NCBI GenBank assembly: GCA_964035795.1 | Contig: OZ038320.1 | Coordinates: 21,408,589-21,472,588, forward strand | Direction of reading: 5' to 3' | Source of the DNA: Pterobdella sp. o SKG-2022 | Lineage: Eukaryota; Annelida; Clitellata; Hirudinida; Piscicolidae | Length of the DNA: 64,000 bases | Shown here: in pieces, positions 34,552 through 47,872 of the stretch | How positions within the stretch are numbered: the first letter of the stretch is position 1 | Layout of the letters: each line of letters begins with the position of its first letter | Notes under the pieces: model-generated | Database searches by the model: none | What the model was told of the DNA's origin: nothing | The model's input: the letters and a program-made list of their open reading frames with translations, nothing else | Translations under genes and position numbers: made by a program

Positions 34552-37500
34552 ATGTTTGACGATAAAGAAAAAAATCTTGATTTGAAAATTATTGATCCCG
34601 ACAAAAGTGTTAAAAACTATATCAGAAAATCCTCATGAAATGATGACGAAAATCTAAATTCCTTTGATTATGTCTTCGAAAAATGTTTACGAAAATATTC
34701 TTCTCAATATAGATAATGCAGATAAATCAAAAAATCTACCACAAAACTCGCATTCATCAGAGATCGAAGACGATCTCAGAACTTGTTTAAGATGCGGGTT
34801 AAACAAAGAAGAATCAAAGAAACGTTTGTGGATTCGACGTGACCAACGTATGGGATGGTATCATTCTACTTGTGTCAAGCTTAAGAAAAACTGGTCTAAA
34901 TCATTGAATGTTTGGGTGGGTCCATGTTGCATTCTCAAAATAATAAATGATACACAACTTTCTAACCTCCCTTTTTCATTCTTGAGTGTTGGTACTGTTT
35001 TAAAACGAGTGCCGAAAGCTTCACGAATTCCAGCAGGTAATTTTCTCACCAGTATCTTGAACAAAATTGTTGCGGAAAATAGTCTAACAGATTGGAAGAA
35101 TCTTTTTAGTTATTCTAGAAAATGCTTTCTCGGCCCAAATAGAAGCGGCAAAAAGTCAAAATCATTAGTGACAATCATTAACAGACAGATAAGTGACTTT
35201 TCAGAAAATTCATTCCCTTAACCCGTTAAAACAACCAACAAAAAATCAAAAATGAAAACTGACCGCACGTGGGCTAAAATGGTGTCTTCCAAATTGGCTT
35301 GTGGTGATATGAGGGGCAGTTAAGATAATTTCTTCTAATGATAAATTACTTAAAAATACCCAAGAAGTCTTAAAAAAATTAGAACTCAAACATCCGAAAA
35401 TTAATAAAAACTCAAACCTCCCTCCTCTACCTTCCAAAGAACAAATCGCAGAAAGTTTACAAGTTACAGCTGAAGACGTTAAAAGAGGTATTAAATGTTT
35501 CAAAAATGGCAGCTATGGCGGTCCAGACGGTTTGCTTCCACAACATCTCAAGGATCTCACCGCAAAATCACAAGGACAAAGTGGAGTTGACCTTCTGGAA
35601 GCCATTGCTAAGTTTTTCAATAAGATCATTTTACGGGGTGATATTCCTGCAGAGGTTCAGCCGAGTTTTTATGGTGCTTTATTATTAGCCCTGTCAAAAC
35701 CTGACGGCGGAGTGAAACCCATTGCAGTGGAAAATACTCTAAGAAGGCTCGTGGCAAAAACTATAATGCAAAAATTGACCAATTTTTCATCAGCCTTATT
35801 CAAACCTCATCAACTTGGAGTAGGCACTCCCTCAGGAGCCGAAGTAGCATGGTTGCAACTCTGAAAATGAGATAATTTTGAAAATAGATTTTAAAAATGC
35901 CTTTAACTCAATTAGAAGGGACGTAGTTCTTAAGGAAATTCAAAAGCAATTTCCTACTATATACCCAATTTTTTGGCAGGCATATTCTTGTCCTTCATTT
36001 CTTTTCTATGGAGACAGATTTCTTTCATTTCAAGAAGGTGTACAACAGGGGGAATCTTTGGGCTCATTTTTGTTTTCTCTTGCCATCCAAAACTTGATTA
36101 ATGAATGCAAAAGTGAACTAAACATTTGGTACCTAGATGATGGAACTTTGGCCGGAAATGCTGAAGATGTATTATCGGATTTTAATAAAATTATAAACGC
36201 CAAAGAAACTCTCGGACTTGAAACATACTCTTCAAAATGCGAACTGTTTTTTAGAAACTCTAACGATCAATCACCACATATCTTAACTAAGTTCAATTCA
36301 TTAAGTTCAGGAATAAAGCATTTAGAAATTAATAATCTATCCTTATTAGGTTCTCCAATTCATCAATCAACAATTGAAACATTTTTATCCCATAAATTAG
36401 AAGATTTGAAAAGAATGACAGAGAGATTAATGGAAATCGATCCCCATGATGCATTTTTTCTTTTAAAACATAGTTTTTCAATTCCAAAATTAACCTACCT
36501 TCTCCGTTCTGCTCCATGCTTTAATTCTAAAGTTTTAAAAAAATATGACTCTTTATTAAAAATATCCCTTGAAAAAGTTATCAACATCAAACTTTCAGAC
36601 AGAAATTGGACTTTTCAATCAACTTTGCCTGTAGCCCTAGGAGGGCTCAGAGTAAGATCAGCCGTAAACTTATCGCTTCCTGCATTTCTATCCTCAGTCC
36701 ACGCTTGCAGCACACATGTTAGAAAGCTCTTACCGAATTTCCACAATATTTTAGACGATTCGTACTACAAGTCTGCTAAGATTCTTTATTTGGAAAAAAT
36801 TGGAAATAACAGCAGTTTTCTAGGTAATCCTAGTGTTCAAGCTGCCTGGGATATGCAGTATGCCAAGCTGAAGCATGAAAAGCTGATTTCAAGTTCGACA
36901 TCAGATTTAAAAAAAGCGAGGGTGCTGGCTGTCTTTTCAAAACAAGCCTCTTCTTGGCTCAATGCCATTCCTAAAGCTTCCTTGGGTTTGAAGATAAACG
37001 GATCTCAATTAAGGACCAGCTGCGCTTTACGTTTAGGCTCACTCTTGTGCATTGCTCATACTTGTGTCTCCGGCACTAAAGTGGATCAATCGGGAGTGCA
37101 TGGTCTCAGTTGTAGAAAGAGTGCTGGAAGATGTTCCCGACAAGCTCAAGTAAATGACATAATAAAGAGAGCTCTGTCATCAGCCCATATACCTTCGATT
37201 CTTGAACCAAATGGTGTATCTCGTTCTGATGGAAAACGTCCAGATGGGATGACAATTTACCCTTAGAAAAATGGTCGTAGTATGGTGTGGGATTTCACTT
37301 GTAGTGACACCATCGCCCCCAGCCACATACAAATTTCTTCAGCTATTCCAGGAAAAGTAGCTGAAAGCGTGGAGACAGCTAAGCTGACAAAATACCGCAA
37401 CCTTTCAGCGGATTATGAAGTTATACCAATCGGAGTTGAAACTTGGTTCTTGGGGTCCAAACGGACTAAGATTGATAAGAGAGATCGGGAAAAAAATGGC

Positions 37501-37700
37501 TCAAGAAACAGGAGAACCGCGGTCAATCTCCTTCCTACTTCAAGCTATAAGTATGGCCATTCAGAGAGGGAATGCTTTCAGGGTGCTAAGTACTCTCGCA
37601 AGTTCAAGAAAATTAGAAGAAATCTTTTTTAATTATTACAAACAATTTTGTTTATTTTCAAATTTGACGGTTGAATAAAGTTACTTTCTAAAAAAAAAAG
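34552..37700 (+). mobile_element. Nearly full-length non-LTR retrotransposon with PHD-like finger, YLDD reverse transcriptase and RPD...WD C-terminal domain (inactivated)
   Basis: Reading frames: 34552 (ATG) with a stop at about 34638, 34664-35221, about 35330-35864, 35878-37263 and 37267-37682. The N-terminal part has C-x2-C ... GWYHSTCV ... WVGPCC spacing, a PHD-like or Zn-finger arrangement. The RT has LRRLVAKTIMQKL and PHQLGVGTPSGAEVAW, motif A ILKIDFKNAFNSI, motif B GVQQGESLGSFLFSLAIQ and motif C NIWYLDDGTLAG. After the thumb comes a Cys/His cluster (CIAHTCVSGTKVDQSGVHGLSC), then KRPDGMTIYP and VWDFTCSDTIAPSH, resembling the RPD-x-D core of restriction-like endonucleases in R2/NeSL/CRE-type elements. 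No apurinic endonuclease is seen. It ends in AATAAAG and a short A-run (~37690). Lesions: stops near 34638 and 35222, shifts near 35240-35870, TAG at 37264 in place of a conserved Trp, and a shift near 37440. Confidence 0.85.
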
Positions 37701-39586
37701 GCCGATTGTGGAGGGGAGAGGGGAAGTCCACTTTTTGGAAGATTGGGCCCAGAGTCAGTCTGGTGTTCAAAGACTCAACTTTTAGAACTAAATTAAACTA
37801 GTTTCGATTTTCAGTAATTATAAAAATCTCGATCACAAACATATCAATTGTTCAATTAATCATTGAGTTTCCTGAGTTTATTGTAGACAGGTTGTTGTCT
37901 CAAACTTTCAATCTGAATGTAAGCATTTTCATTTCATATTTATGTTAAGGATAGCAGAGATAATCGTTTAAATGCAGTTTGCAGTAAAATCAGTTTTGGA
38001 GACTTGGTTCAAAACTTTACGTATCAAAATTTTGGAAAAATCAAAAATCCAATACGCAATTATAAAAAAGAATATTATTCAAAAATGTACGTATTTAATT
38101 ATAAAAATTTGTGTAGTGATATACTTTTCGAGCTTCTTTAAACTTCCTTGTTCTTTCAGTGCTTCCTCTTTCTAAGCTCTTCTTTCGCCTTTATTCCTTG
38201 TTTAATGTTTACATTCAATGCGAAAGTGCAAGATGACAACCTGCCTGAACAAACTCTGAAAACTTAATGATTAAAAAAACAATCAACATTGCTTGTAAAA
38301 GAAAAATTTTATAAATAACCGAATATTTCGACAAGTCTGCAAAAGTTCCAAAACGAGTTCCCAACGCACCAACGACCAACAAACAGCCGTCTTCCTTTTG
38401 AAGGCAAACGTCTTTTCACCACTGCACCTTTCACTTCCTTCCACCTCCCCACACCTTCTTTTCTTTCTTCCTTCCTTCCTTTTTTCCACCTTATTTGGTC
38501 GACTTCACTGCCTTCCATCTTCACCAACTTGCCTAAACGAGCCATAATCCAGCCGCTCACAACTGGATCATTGTTAACTTACGTGTTTTATCTGAATACA
38601 TATACTTTATTTTACGTTATCAAAATTATCACCGTTATTATGAACTATCACCTTTTTTGATACCAAAACCTCAATGCTTTTCTATATAAGCACCATTATC
38701 ACCACCACAATAATAATTATCATCATTAACGTAATTTTTATCACCACTGGAATAATTATATTATTATAATTATTTTTGGTTGAAGGATAATTTTTAATAT
38801 ATAAATCGAATAAAACTATTTTTTTAATAAAAAAATTTGACATATTTCGATGACCAATATTCAAATTGAGTCTTCATAAAAATATTCAAATATTTTTAAA
38901 AATCTAACGGCAACTCACAATAGATGGCAAGGAGCATTGTCAGGCTTTCAAAGGTGATTTGGCCGTTGAAGAAGGAATCCAAATGTGTCAAATGAATAAA
39001 ATGAGCCAAGCTTTTTTCTATCAATTTATCATTTTTCAAACGTTGAAAAACCTAGGGATTTGTGTCAAAGCCTTTTTGAGTTAATTGTTAAACTAAACAC
39101 ATCAAGTTATCGATTAAATTTTAATTTAGAAAAAATTATGAATGGTAACTCACTCATCTCTTAGAAAAAACTATTCTTGCTTTTTTGTAGTGTATATCTA
39201 CATAAAACTTTTTGAATCAGAAAATTCAATTGCGTTCATCATATAGAAAATTGTTTTAAGAAACTGAAGTTTTCACTCAAACACAAGTTGTTTTCGCGGC
39301 TAAAAAGTTTGAAGGAGAAAACAGCTTATAACGGTTATATTCTTACCTCGAAGTTGAACCGCTTAACATATAAATGAAAATCAATAATCTTTATTTGAAA
39401 AATTTTTTAATAAAAAGCAAAAAATTTTGTGCAAAAAGTTAATAATAAAAAACTGAGCCGAAAAATATGAATATAGCTTGTATTCCTTGTATAAAATCTC
39501 TTTACAATAGAAAATTTTTAATTAGTTCCCAGAAAACGAAGTTTTCTCAATGTTTTTGTATTCATACAAGATTTTAGCTTATATAT
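37701..39586. other. AT-rich stretch with low-complexity patches
   Basis: Contains a CTTC-rich tract (38450-38490) and an imperfect (ATCACC)/(ATT) tract (38690-38770). Frames on either strand are explained by these patches. No gene supported. Confidence 0.4.
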
Positions 39587-39952
39587 TTGAACGAAATCTT
39601 GTTTTTACAGTTTTCTTTGTTTTGTGTCAGATTTGTTGCTTCTTTCCACTTTGAAAGTTTTCTTTTCAAGTTATTGTTGTTGTTAACTCTGGTGTTCCTA
39701 TTGACAATAAGAAGTAATTCTCTCGGACCACTTGATCATAAACACACTTACTTCCACTGGGTCCGTCCTCAGGCTCTCGGACTCAAGCTGTGTAGGATTG
39801 CTGAAATTTATCATGAATATGAATGTGACAAAAAGAGCAAAATGGTGAAAGATGAAATGAAAGTGAAATTATATTTAGATATGGTCGGAGAAAAGGTGAT
39901 TTTTTGGCTCTTACTTGGGATAGTAGAACTCGATCACCATAATTTAAGATAG
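39587..39952 (+). CDS. Unrecognised open frame with an N-terminal hydrophobic segment
   Basis: A 121-codon frame from a non-ATG first codon. Residues ~15-45 are strongly hydrophobic (ESFLFKLLLLLTLVFLLTI), followed by SLGPLDHKHTYFHWVRPQAL and YHEYECDKKSKMVKDEMKV, which have more codon diversity than the AT-rich background. A GTGATT after GEK (39895) could be a donor. It may be a signal-anchor exon of a split gene, but I could not find a partner exon or a family. Confidence 0.3.
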   Translation: MNEILFLQFSLFCVRFVASFHFESFLFKLLLLLTLVFLLTIRSNSLGPLDHKHTYFHWVRPQALGLKLCRIAEIYHEYECDKKSKMVKDEMKVKLYLDMVGEKVIFWLLLGIVELDHHNLR

Positions 39953-40618
39953 CTTCTGATGGGTTGGTGAGAGGCGGTTTTTTAATTAATATTTTGAATG
40001 TATTTGAGTACTAAAATCAAGTTTATTTTTTTCAGGTTAGATTATATTATTCTAGGATTAATATTTGTTCGCTCAGTTTTCATGTTTATTGTATAACTGT
40101 AACTTTTTAAGTCGTCTTTTTGTTGGTTGCTATGTTTTTTCTGTAGACACCTTTTTGAATCTTTATCGGCAATTTTATCAACAGAATTAAACATGAAGAA
40201 ACAGGAGAATAAAAAATGATACATCGATTTCAGCTTGTGAAAAATTTAACTAGCTTTGAAAACTTTTTTCTCATTCATTTTAGGCAATTTTAATATAAAT
40301 AATAATTTAATTTTGTTTTTTTGTGATAGTTTCACAATTACTTTCACTAGCTATATGTGTAGCGCAAGTTAATATTTCTTTGTAAATTTTTTATCGTGAA
40401 ATTTATTCATTATCCAGTAATTTATTGATGTTACTAAATAGTTTTCTTAAATTGCGTCTTCTAAATAAAGCGCATACAAACAAATAACGAATATTATTAT
40501 AGTGACATGAAACTGATGAAGTCTTTAAGAGCACTTTGGAATATATATTTATATATGGAATCAGTCTTAATACGGTGAATTTTCATTTTTTCCAGCCCTT
40601 AATGCTTTATCCTTCAAT

Positions 40619-40619
<1 letters not shown>
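39953..40619. other. AT-rich stretch, nothing supported
   Basis: No domain, repeat or RNA signal found. Confidence 0.4.

Positions 40620-40690
<71 letters not shown>
40620..40690. repeat. (CA)n microsatellite, about 35 units
   Basis: Uninterrupted CA dinucleotides. On the minus strand (TG)n they directly follow the 3' end of the LINE at 40691-41486. Confidence 0.98.
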
Positions 40691-42610
<1,920 letters not shown>

Positions 42611-42926
42611 TTGGACCAATCATAGGCTTTGTTAGTTAAAAAATGTTAGTTTTTTTTTCTTGAAAATATTCATGTATCATAATGTTTAAATATTCACGGA
42701 TTGTACAATATGCTTTGTTAGTTGATAAATGTTAGTTATTTCTTCATAAAACTTCTTTAATGTGTCAGAATGTTCTTAAAATTTTCTTAAATATAGTGTT
42801 CTTTGAAGGGAAATAGATATTTTTTTTCAAATAACAAAAAAAAAATAGTTTTATTCAGATACGATTGTAAAAAATGATTATTTCAGTACTTTCACAATTT
42901 TTTTGAAGTCCTATGATTGGTTCATC
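42611..42926. mobile_element. MITE-like element, family 2
   Basis: The ends are inverted repeats: TTGGACCAATCATAGG at 42611 and CCTATGATTGGTTCA at 42912-42926. The ~316 bp interior is AT-rich and non-coding. It shares its start and interior with 18038-18211. No target-site duplication was recognised. Confidence 0.7.
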
Positions 42927-42959
42927 AACTATAGGCTCGCGTCTAAAGCTAATCGATGT

Positions 42960-44760
42960 TATATATCCAGTGATGGCTGGTATGATTGCATTGGATAGAG
43001 GTTTGATATGGGGTGATTTTGTGTGTACATACAGCACAGTACCACATGGGTCCCGAGTTGCTTTTCACATCTCATGCGAAAAGCAGCTGAGCCCTTTTCC
43101 ACCAGTCCGGGTATTGTTGGGAGCAGGCCAATAAAAAAGATGGCTTGACTTGAGGTCCTCTTCTTTTGAAAAAGGACGAGGGGTGTTGAGGCAGATTTGG
43201 TCCTCTTTGAAGACACATCCCGACCACGTGTAGGCCTGCCTGTTTCGGGACAATGTTTGCAAATAATACATTTCACCGAATTAGAACCTGTGTTACATCC
43301 ACATACTGCACATGGCCATTTACCTTGTTTGTTGCTTGAGGGCAATATGATTTGATCACCAAAGTTGAAAGTTATCGCTTTTGTTTTGTCGAGGTTCACC
43401 TTCAAACCAAATTTTCTCAAAGCCGTTGTCCAAATGTTGAGCCTGACCTCTGCTTTTTGCATTGTATCTGCCAGTATTACAAGGTCATCTGCGTGAAAAA
43501 GCTCCTTCAATTATTTGGTTTCAATACTTTGTTGTACGGCTTCTGTCATTATATTGAAGAGTATTGGACTCGGAATTGACCCTTGGTGAACACCAGATGT
43601 GATAGGAGAAGGCTTACTTTGTTCTCTAACGCCACAGAGGCTTTTATACATTATTTCGATTGCTTTAACTATCCATTCTGGTACAAGAAGTTTCTCCAGC
43701 ACCCACCATATGACTCTTCTTGGAGCTGAGCCAAAAGCCTTCGCAAGGTCCACAAAAATACAATATAGATTTTTTTTAACTCTCCGATATTTTTCTTCGA
43801 ATTGGCGTAGAATGAATATACCGTCAGAGGTTGATCTTGCAGCTAAGAAACCTCTTTGTTGCTGTCTTATTTTATGTTCTACGTGTTCAAGTAGTTTTGT
43901 GACTATGATTTTTTCAAACAGTTTAAACGAGGTTTCCAGCATTAGCAGTCTTTTATTGGTCGTTTTCATGGCATCTCCCTTTCCCTTAAAAATGCTGATT
44001 GTAGCCGAATCTTCCCAGTCTTGGCATTTTACCACATTTTATGAAGGAGTTAAGAATTTGGGTGAGTATTTCAACGGCAGGTCTGCCGCCAGCACGGAGT
44101 ATTTCAACTGAGGTTTCTGGTAAACCAGAAGTTTTTTTTGCTTTGAACTTTCAAGGCACCTTCAGTATCTTTCACTGTTATTTTAGGTAGAGGTCCCATA
44201 ACATATTGTTGTTCGTCTAGGTCAAGCAAGCTTTCATCACCAGATCCAAATGCGGCTTAGCGCTGCCACCATAGCTCAAACTTTTCTGTTTTGTCAAAAA
44301 CAACGATTTCACTAGCATACACAAGAGCAGAGGAATTTGTTACATCTTTGCGTTCATTTTGAATTCTTTTCAACATACGGAAAATTGCATTAGGATTTGT
44401 GGAGGTAATTTCGTTGCATCGTAAACGCACTTTTTTGCGATTTTTTTGGCATTAACATAGGATTGGCGATTACCTCCATTTTTCCATGCTTTAAATGCTT
44501 CTTTTTTGATTTTTATGGCATTTACAATATCATTATTTCACCATCTAGCTCCTTTACGAAGTGGAGGTTTGCTGTTGGTTCTTCCGAGCATGTTTTCAGC
44601 TGTAGATAAAAGTGATGTTTTCTGGCCTGGATTGAGTATAAAAAAGAATCAATTATGTACTCAAAATTCCCAGGAAAATTTTGCAAATTTTGACTTTTTG
44701 ACGATTCTTTCATTCTTACTTTTGCGATGCTCGGACATTTCGAGTTAGGAAAACAGTTTT
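42960..44760 (-). pseudogene. LINE with reverse transcriptase and a PHD-like Cys cluster, broken
   Basis: Minus-strand order: NAIKIKKEAFKAWKNG and YVNAKKIAKKCVYDA (pre-RT), NAIFRMLKRIQNERKDVTN, then RT blocks RLLMLETSFKLFEKIIVTKL, RQQQRGFLAARSTSDGIFIL, CIFVDLAKAFGSAPRRVIWW (motif A, D present), SGVHQGSIPSPILFNIMTEA, HADDLVILADTMQKA (motif C, ADD present), and a C-x2-C ... KWPCAVCGCNTGSNSVKC knuckle as seen downstream of RT in some invertebrate LINEs. Frames change near 43510, 44040 and elsewhere, and the sequence after 43250 no longer reads as a LINE. The 5' endonuclease is absent. Confidence 0.85.
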
Positions 44761-44908
44761 ACTTGAACGGAGACATAATATGTGTTGGTTAGAAAGTCAT
44801 AGCTTTTTTTTGGCAATATTTATTATTAATTTTTCAATATATATAATCCGTTTGAAATTAGTTTTCTAGTAAACTCATTCAATTATGATGAAAAGTAAAA
44901 TATTACAG

Positions 44909-46348
44909 ATTCAACTCATGGCGTGAATGCATATGGCTACTTAATGACCACCATTTTGGCCATAGATAAATTTAGGGAAGAGTTTCCACTTATGTGCTGT
45001 TATAGTTCAAAGGTTTTGCTCATTTTCATTAGTTTTAAAACTGAAAAAAAGTTAATTTTTCTAAACGCTATTCCAACTTTTTCCAGGTGGATGTTACAAC
45101 AATGCGTGTACTTTTTAGAGTGCTTCTAAAAAACTCGGGCTACGTTCCAAAAGACGTCATATTAATGAAGGATAATGACAAATCATATTATCAGGTTAAT
45201 TATTTTTTAGGATTTATATCACTAATTTTAGATTTAAATTACAAAAATTAACATGCTTTTGATGATTAAATACTAATTATGGTTTTTCAAGCTTAGAAAT
45301 CTATTATAGGTGCCCCTTTTACTCTCCTATTGTGCATGTAGCATGTTGACAATGCTTGGAGAAAAAAGTTAAGCAGGATAAACAACGAAAAAGTAAGAAA
45401 AGAAGCTTACCATTCCCTGAGAATGGTTTTCAAGAAATCGAATATAAATGTATTTACGGAGAAATACAGAAGATTTATATACTTTTTATAAGCAAACGAA
45501 GAAACTAAGGACTGCCAATTAGCTAAAAACATACTATTCTCCTAGAGTAGAAGTAATATTTAGTTCAAGATTAATACTTTTACATCTATTTTTCAAATAA
45601 TTATTATAACTAATTTATTTAGAAATGGGCATGGGTATTTAGATGGGGCTTACATGCCCACCACAATATGCGTCTTGAAAGTATGCATAATACCCTGAAA
45701 AATGTCCACATGCAGGTTTGTCCAACATAATTTTTCTGCTCATTGAAGTAGTTTATTTATATGGATTTATTTAATTCAATAAATTGTAACAGGGTAAAAA
45801 GCTAAAATGACTCGAGTCAGTATATTATCTGTTTGAGTTTTTAGAGGAAATAATAAAAAAAAATGCAAGTAAATCAAGTGGAAGATGTTTGGAACGTGCA
45901 CATTGGCAGTATAAGAAAGCTCCATGATATATCCTTATAAATTAAAGATAAAAAATCTTTAAAATAGATAATAAAAGAACAAAATATTCTACAGAAAAGG
46001 ATGAATACACAATTGAAAAAATAATTACATGACAAGAAGAAAACTGGGTGCTCAATTGCATCGATTGCGAAACGTGTATTCACGAATTCCAATGCACTTG
46101 CAGTGCTTACTCAATGAAAAAAACCATGTGTGCATATTCATGTAATGCTTACACGAAAGAAAAGGCCAATAAAAATTTTGACGGGTATCACCAAAGCAGA
46201 AGTTCTAAAGAAAAAACTCAATGATGAAAAAATAGAAATGATCAAAATATGTGAAGATATTATTCAATATCCTGAAGAAATGGAAAAAATTTATATATAT
46301 GAAAAAATTGCATGCAATCTCAAAAACATTATAAAATCAAAAAAATAA
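44909..46348 (+). pseudogene. Intron-containing SWIM/MULE transposase-like gene, inactivated
   Basis: Exons 44909-45012, 45087-45194, about 45311-45490, 45623-45714 and from 45793 join in one MULE-type order: AYGYLMTTILAIDKFREEFP, VDVTTMRVLFRVLLKNSGYV then VILMKDNDKSYY, LLCM*HVDNAWRKKL (canonical LLCTWHVDRAW), KWAWVFRWGLHAHHNMRLES then MHNTLKNVHMQ, GKKLK*LESVYYL, and a SWIM finger, CIDCETCIHEFQCTC...PCVHIHV. Lesions are a TAG at 45339 in place of the conserved Trp, a TGA at 45808, and a one-base shift in the A-run near 46117 that splits the SWIM finger. Upstream exons are not identified and may have been displaced by the LINE and (CA)n insertions. Its last codons touch the edge of duplication copy B. 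Confidence 0.75.
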
Positions 46349-46354
46349 ATGTAT

Positions 46355-47111
46355 CTATAATTTGCTCATTATAAAAAAAAATCGAAAAATTTGAGTAATA
46401 AAAATACATAGATAATTATCTACTCGGCCAATTGCTACCTTGTTCTGGTAGAAGGGCGTGTATGCCTCGAGGACCTTAAGAGCTGAACCTGCTGGAGATT
46501 TGCTTCTGGTAGAGTCACCTATACCGGTCAAACCGAAGCATAGATGCTGGCCTAAATGTAGTTCTTGGCTCTTTGAGTTGGGGATTTGGAATAGGAATAA
46601 AAACTTTGTTTTGAAAAATAATGATGTTATAGAAACAGCAACTAAAAATCTTTTTACACATTTGTGCAATAGACTCCCAGAGTTTTCTTTGGAGATTTCT
46701 ATGACTGGCAGTGATGAAAGCCGCGAAGAAACCACTGGCACGAAAAAGGACGTTATAAGCACTAAAGTGTGAATCAGAATTGGTTTTGGAATGTGGAAAC
46801 AATGTTTGGAGCAGTAAGACTGGCACAGCTTAAAAAATAAAAAAACGAAAACTACATATCTTAGGTGGGAGCAGATTGACAGGCACTGGAAAAATTAAAA
46901 CATTCACAAGTGAAAATTTTATATTCCAGTAAAGTTTGCGAGGCATTCGGAGACTTCTGGTCTGATATCATCTCGAACAATGATTTTCTTTTTTGTTCTC
47001 ATCAAGAATACATGGTTTCCATCATCATGAAAAGACAATGGCGATAGATTGACCATGGCTTGAGAAGAGAAGGTTCCATAGTCATAACAGCTAGTCATTG
47101 AAAAAGAAAAC
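46355..47111. other. Unassigned open region at the left end of copy B
   Basis: Counterpart of 22214-22970. A T in place of A near 46769 ends the + frame earlier than in copy A. Not recognised. Confidence 0.35.
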
Positions 47112-47250
47112 GAGGTCGCTTAAAAACAACAGCATATGAAAATGAGATTTTGTATATATAACAAAAACTCACGATGTTTTAAAAAAATAGTTAAGTTTTC
47201 ATTTGAATAAATTTTTTTATAGATTGGAATTTTTTTTTTCAAAATACTCA

Positions 47251-47461
47251 AAATAAAGTAAAGTACCAGTTATAATTTTAGAACATTCAAAAAATACAAA
47301 CTGATGCCATCAACGGCAACTTCTACATATTCTCGTGTTGTCTTACACGCTTCAAACGTTATCTATAAAAATTGTTTACACGATAGTTTACACGATTTTA
47401 TAAAACTGAATTAGTGCCAAAATAAAATTTGTTACCTTAGCCATATTTGGTATTTTTATTA
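47251..47461 (-). pseudogene. Dead MAM-domain exon (copy B)
   Basis: Identical to 23110-23320, with the same degenerate VAVDGISL and stop. It was therefore dead before the 11.6 kb duplication. Confidence 0.75.
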
Positions 47462-47479
47462 TGTCAAGAAGACAGTTGA

Positions 47480-47551
47480 GTGTTCATTATCCTGTGGCGC
47501 AGTCGAATCGAAACACACAAGCCACAACCTCACAAAAACATATTTGATTGC
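47480..47551. mobile_element. Solo end of MITE family 1 (copy B)
   Basis: Copy of 23339-23410. Confidence 0.6.
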
Positions 47552-47872
47552 TTGACAAAAATTCACAAAATAAATAGAAAAATTGGTTTATTCGAGTAAT
47601 ATTATTTAATAAATAATATTTGTATAAAAAATTTTGTTTCATAAATAAAATGAGTTAATGTTAAAAGCTCAGAACGACGATTTATTGCAACATTTACTAA
47701 ATATCCCTTTTTTCAAAACTTTATAATTGACCTGCCGATTTAAGTTTATTGGACCACATAATCAATGAGTTTAACCAAAAGCATATGTTGCCAAATGTCT
47801 ACATAAGAACGAACAATTGTGTTTTATACTGTTTTTAGTAATATAAAAAAACAAGTGTTTACTACTTAAAAA

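Noticed and set aside
37300..37682. Treating the 37.3-37.7 kb frames as a separate host gene
   Set aside because: They continue the retrotransposon polyprotein in the same order as its relatives, separated only by one stop and one shift.
38283..38560. Lys/Arg/Gly-rich minus frames at 38.3-38.6 kb
   Set aside because: They arise from a CTTC-rich low-complexity tract and overlap in two frames.
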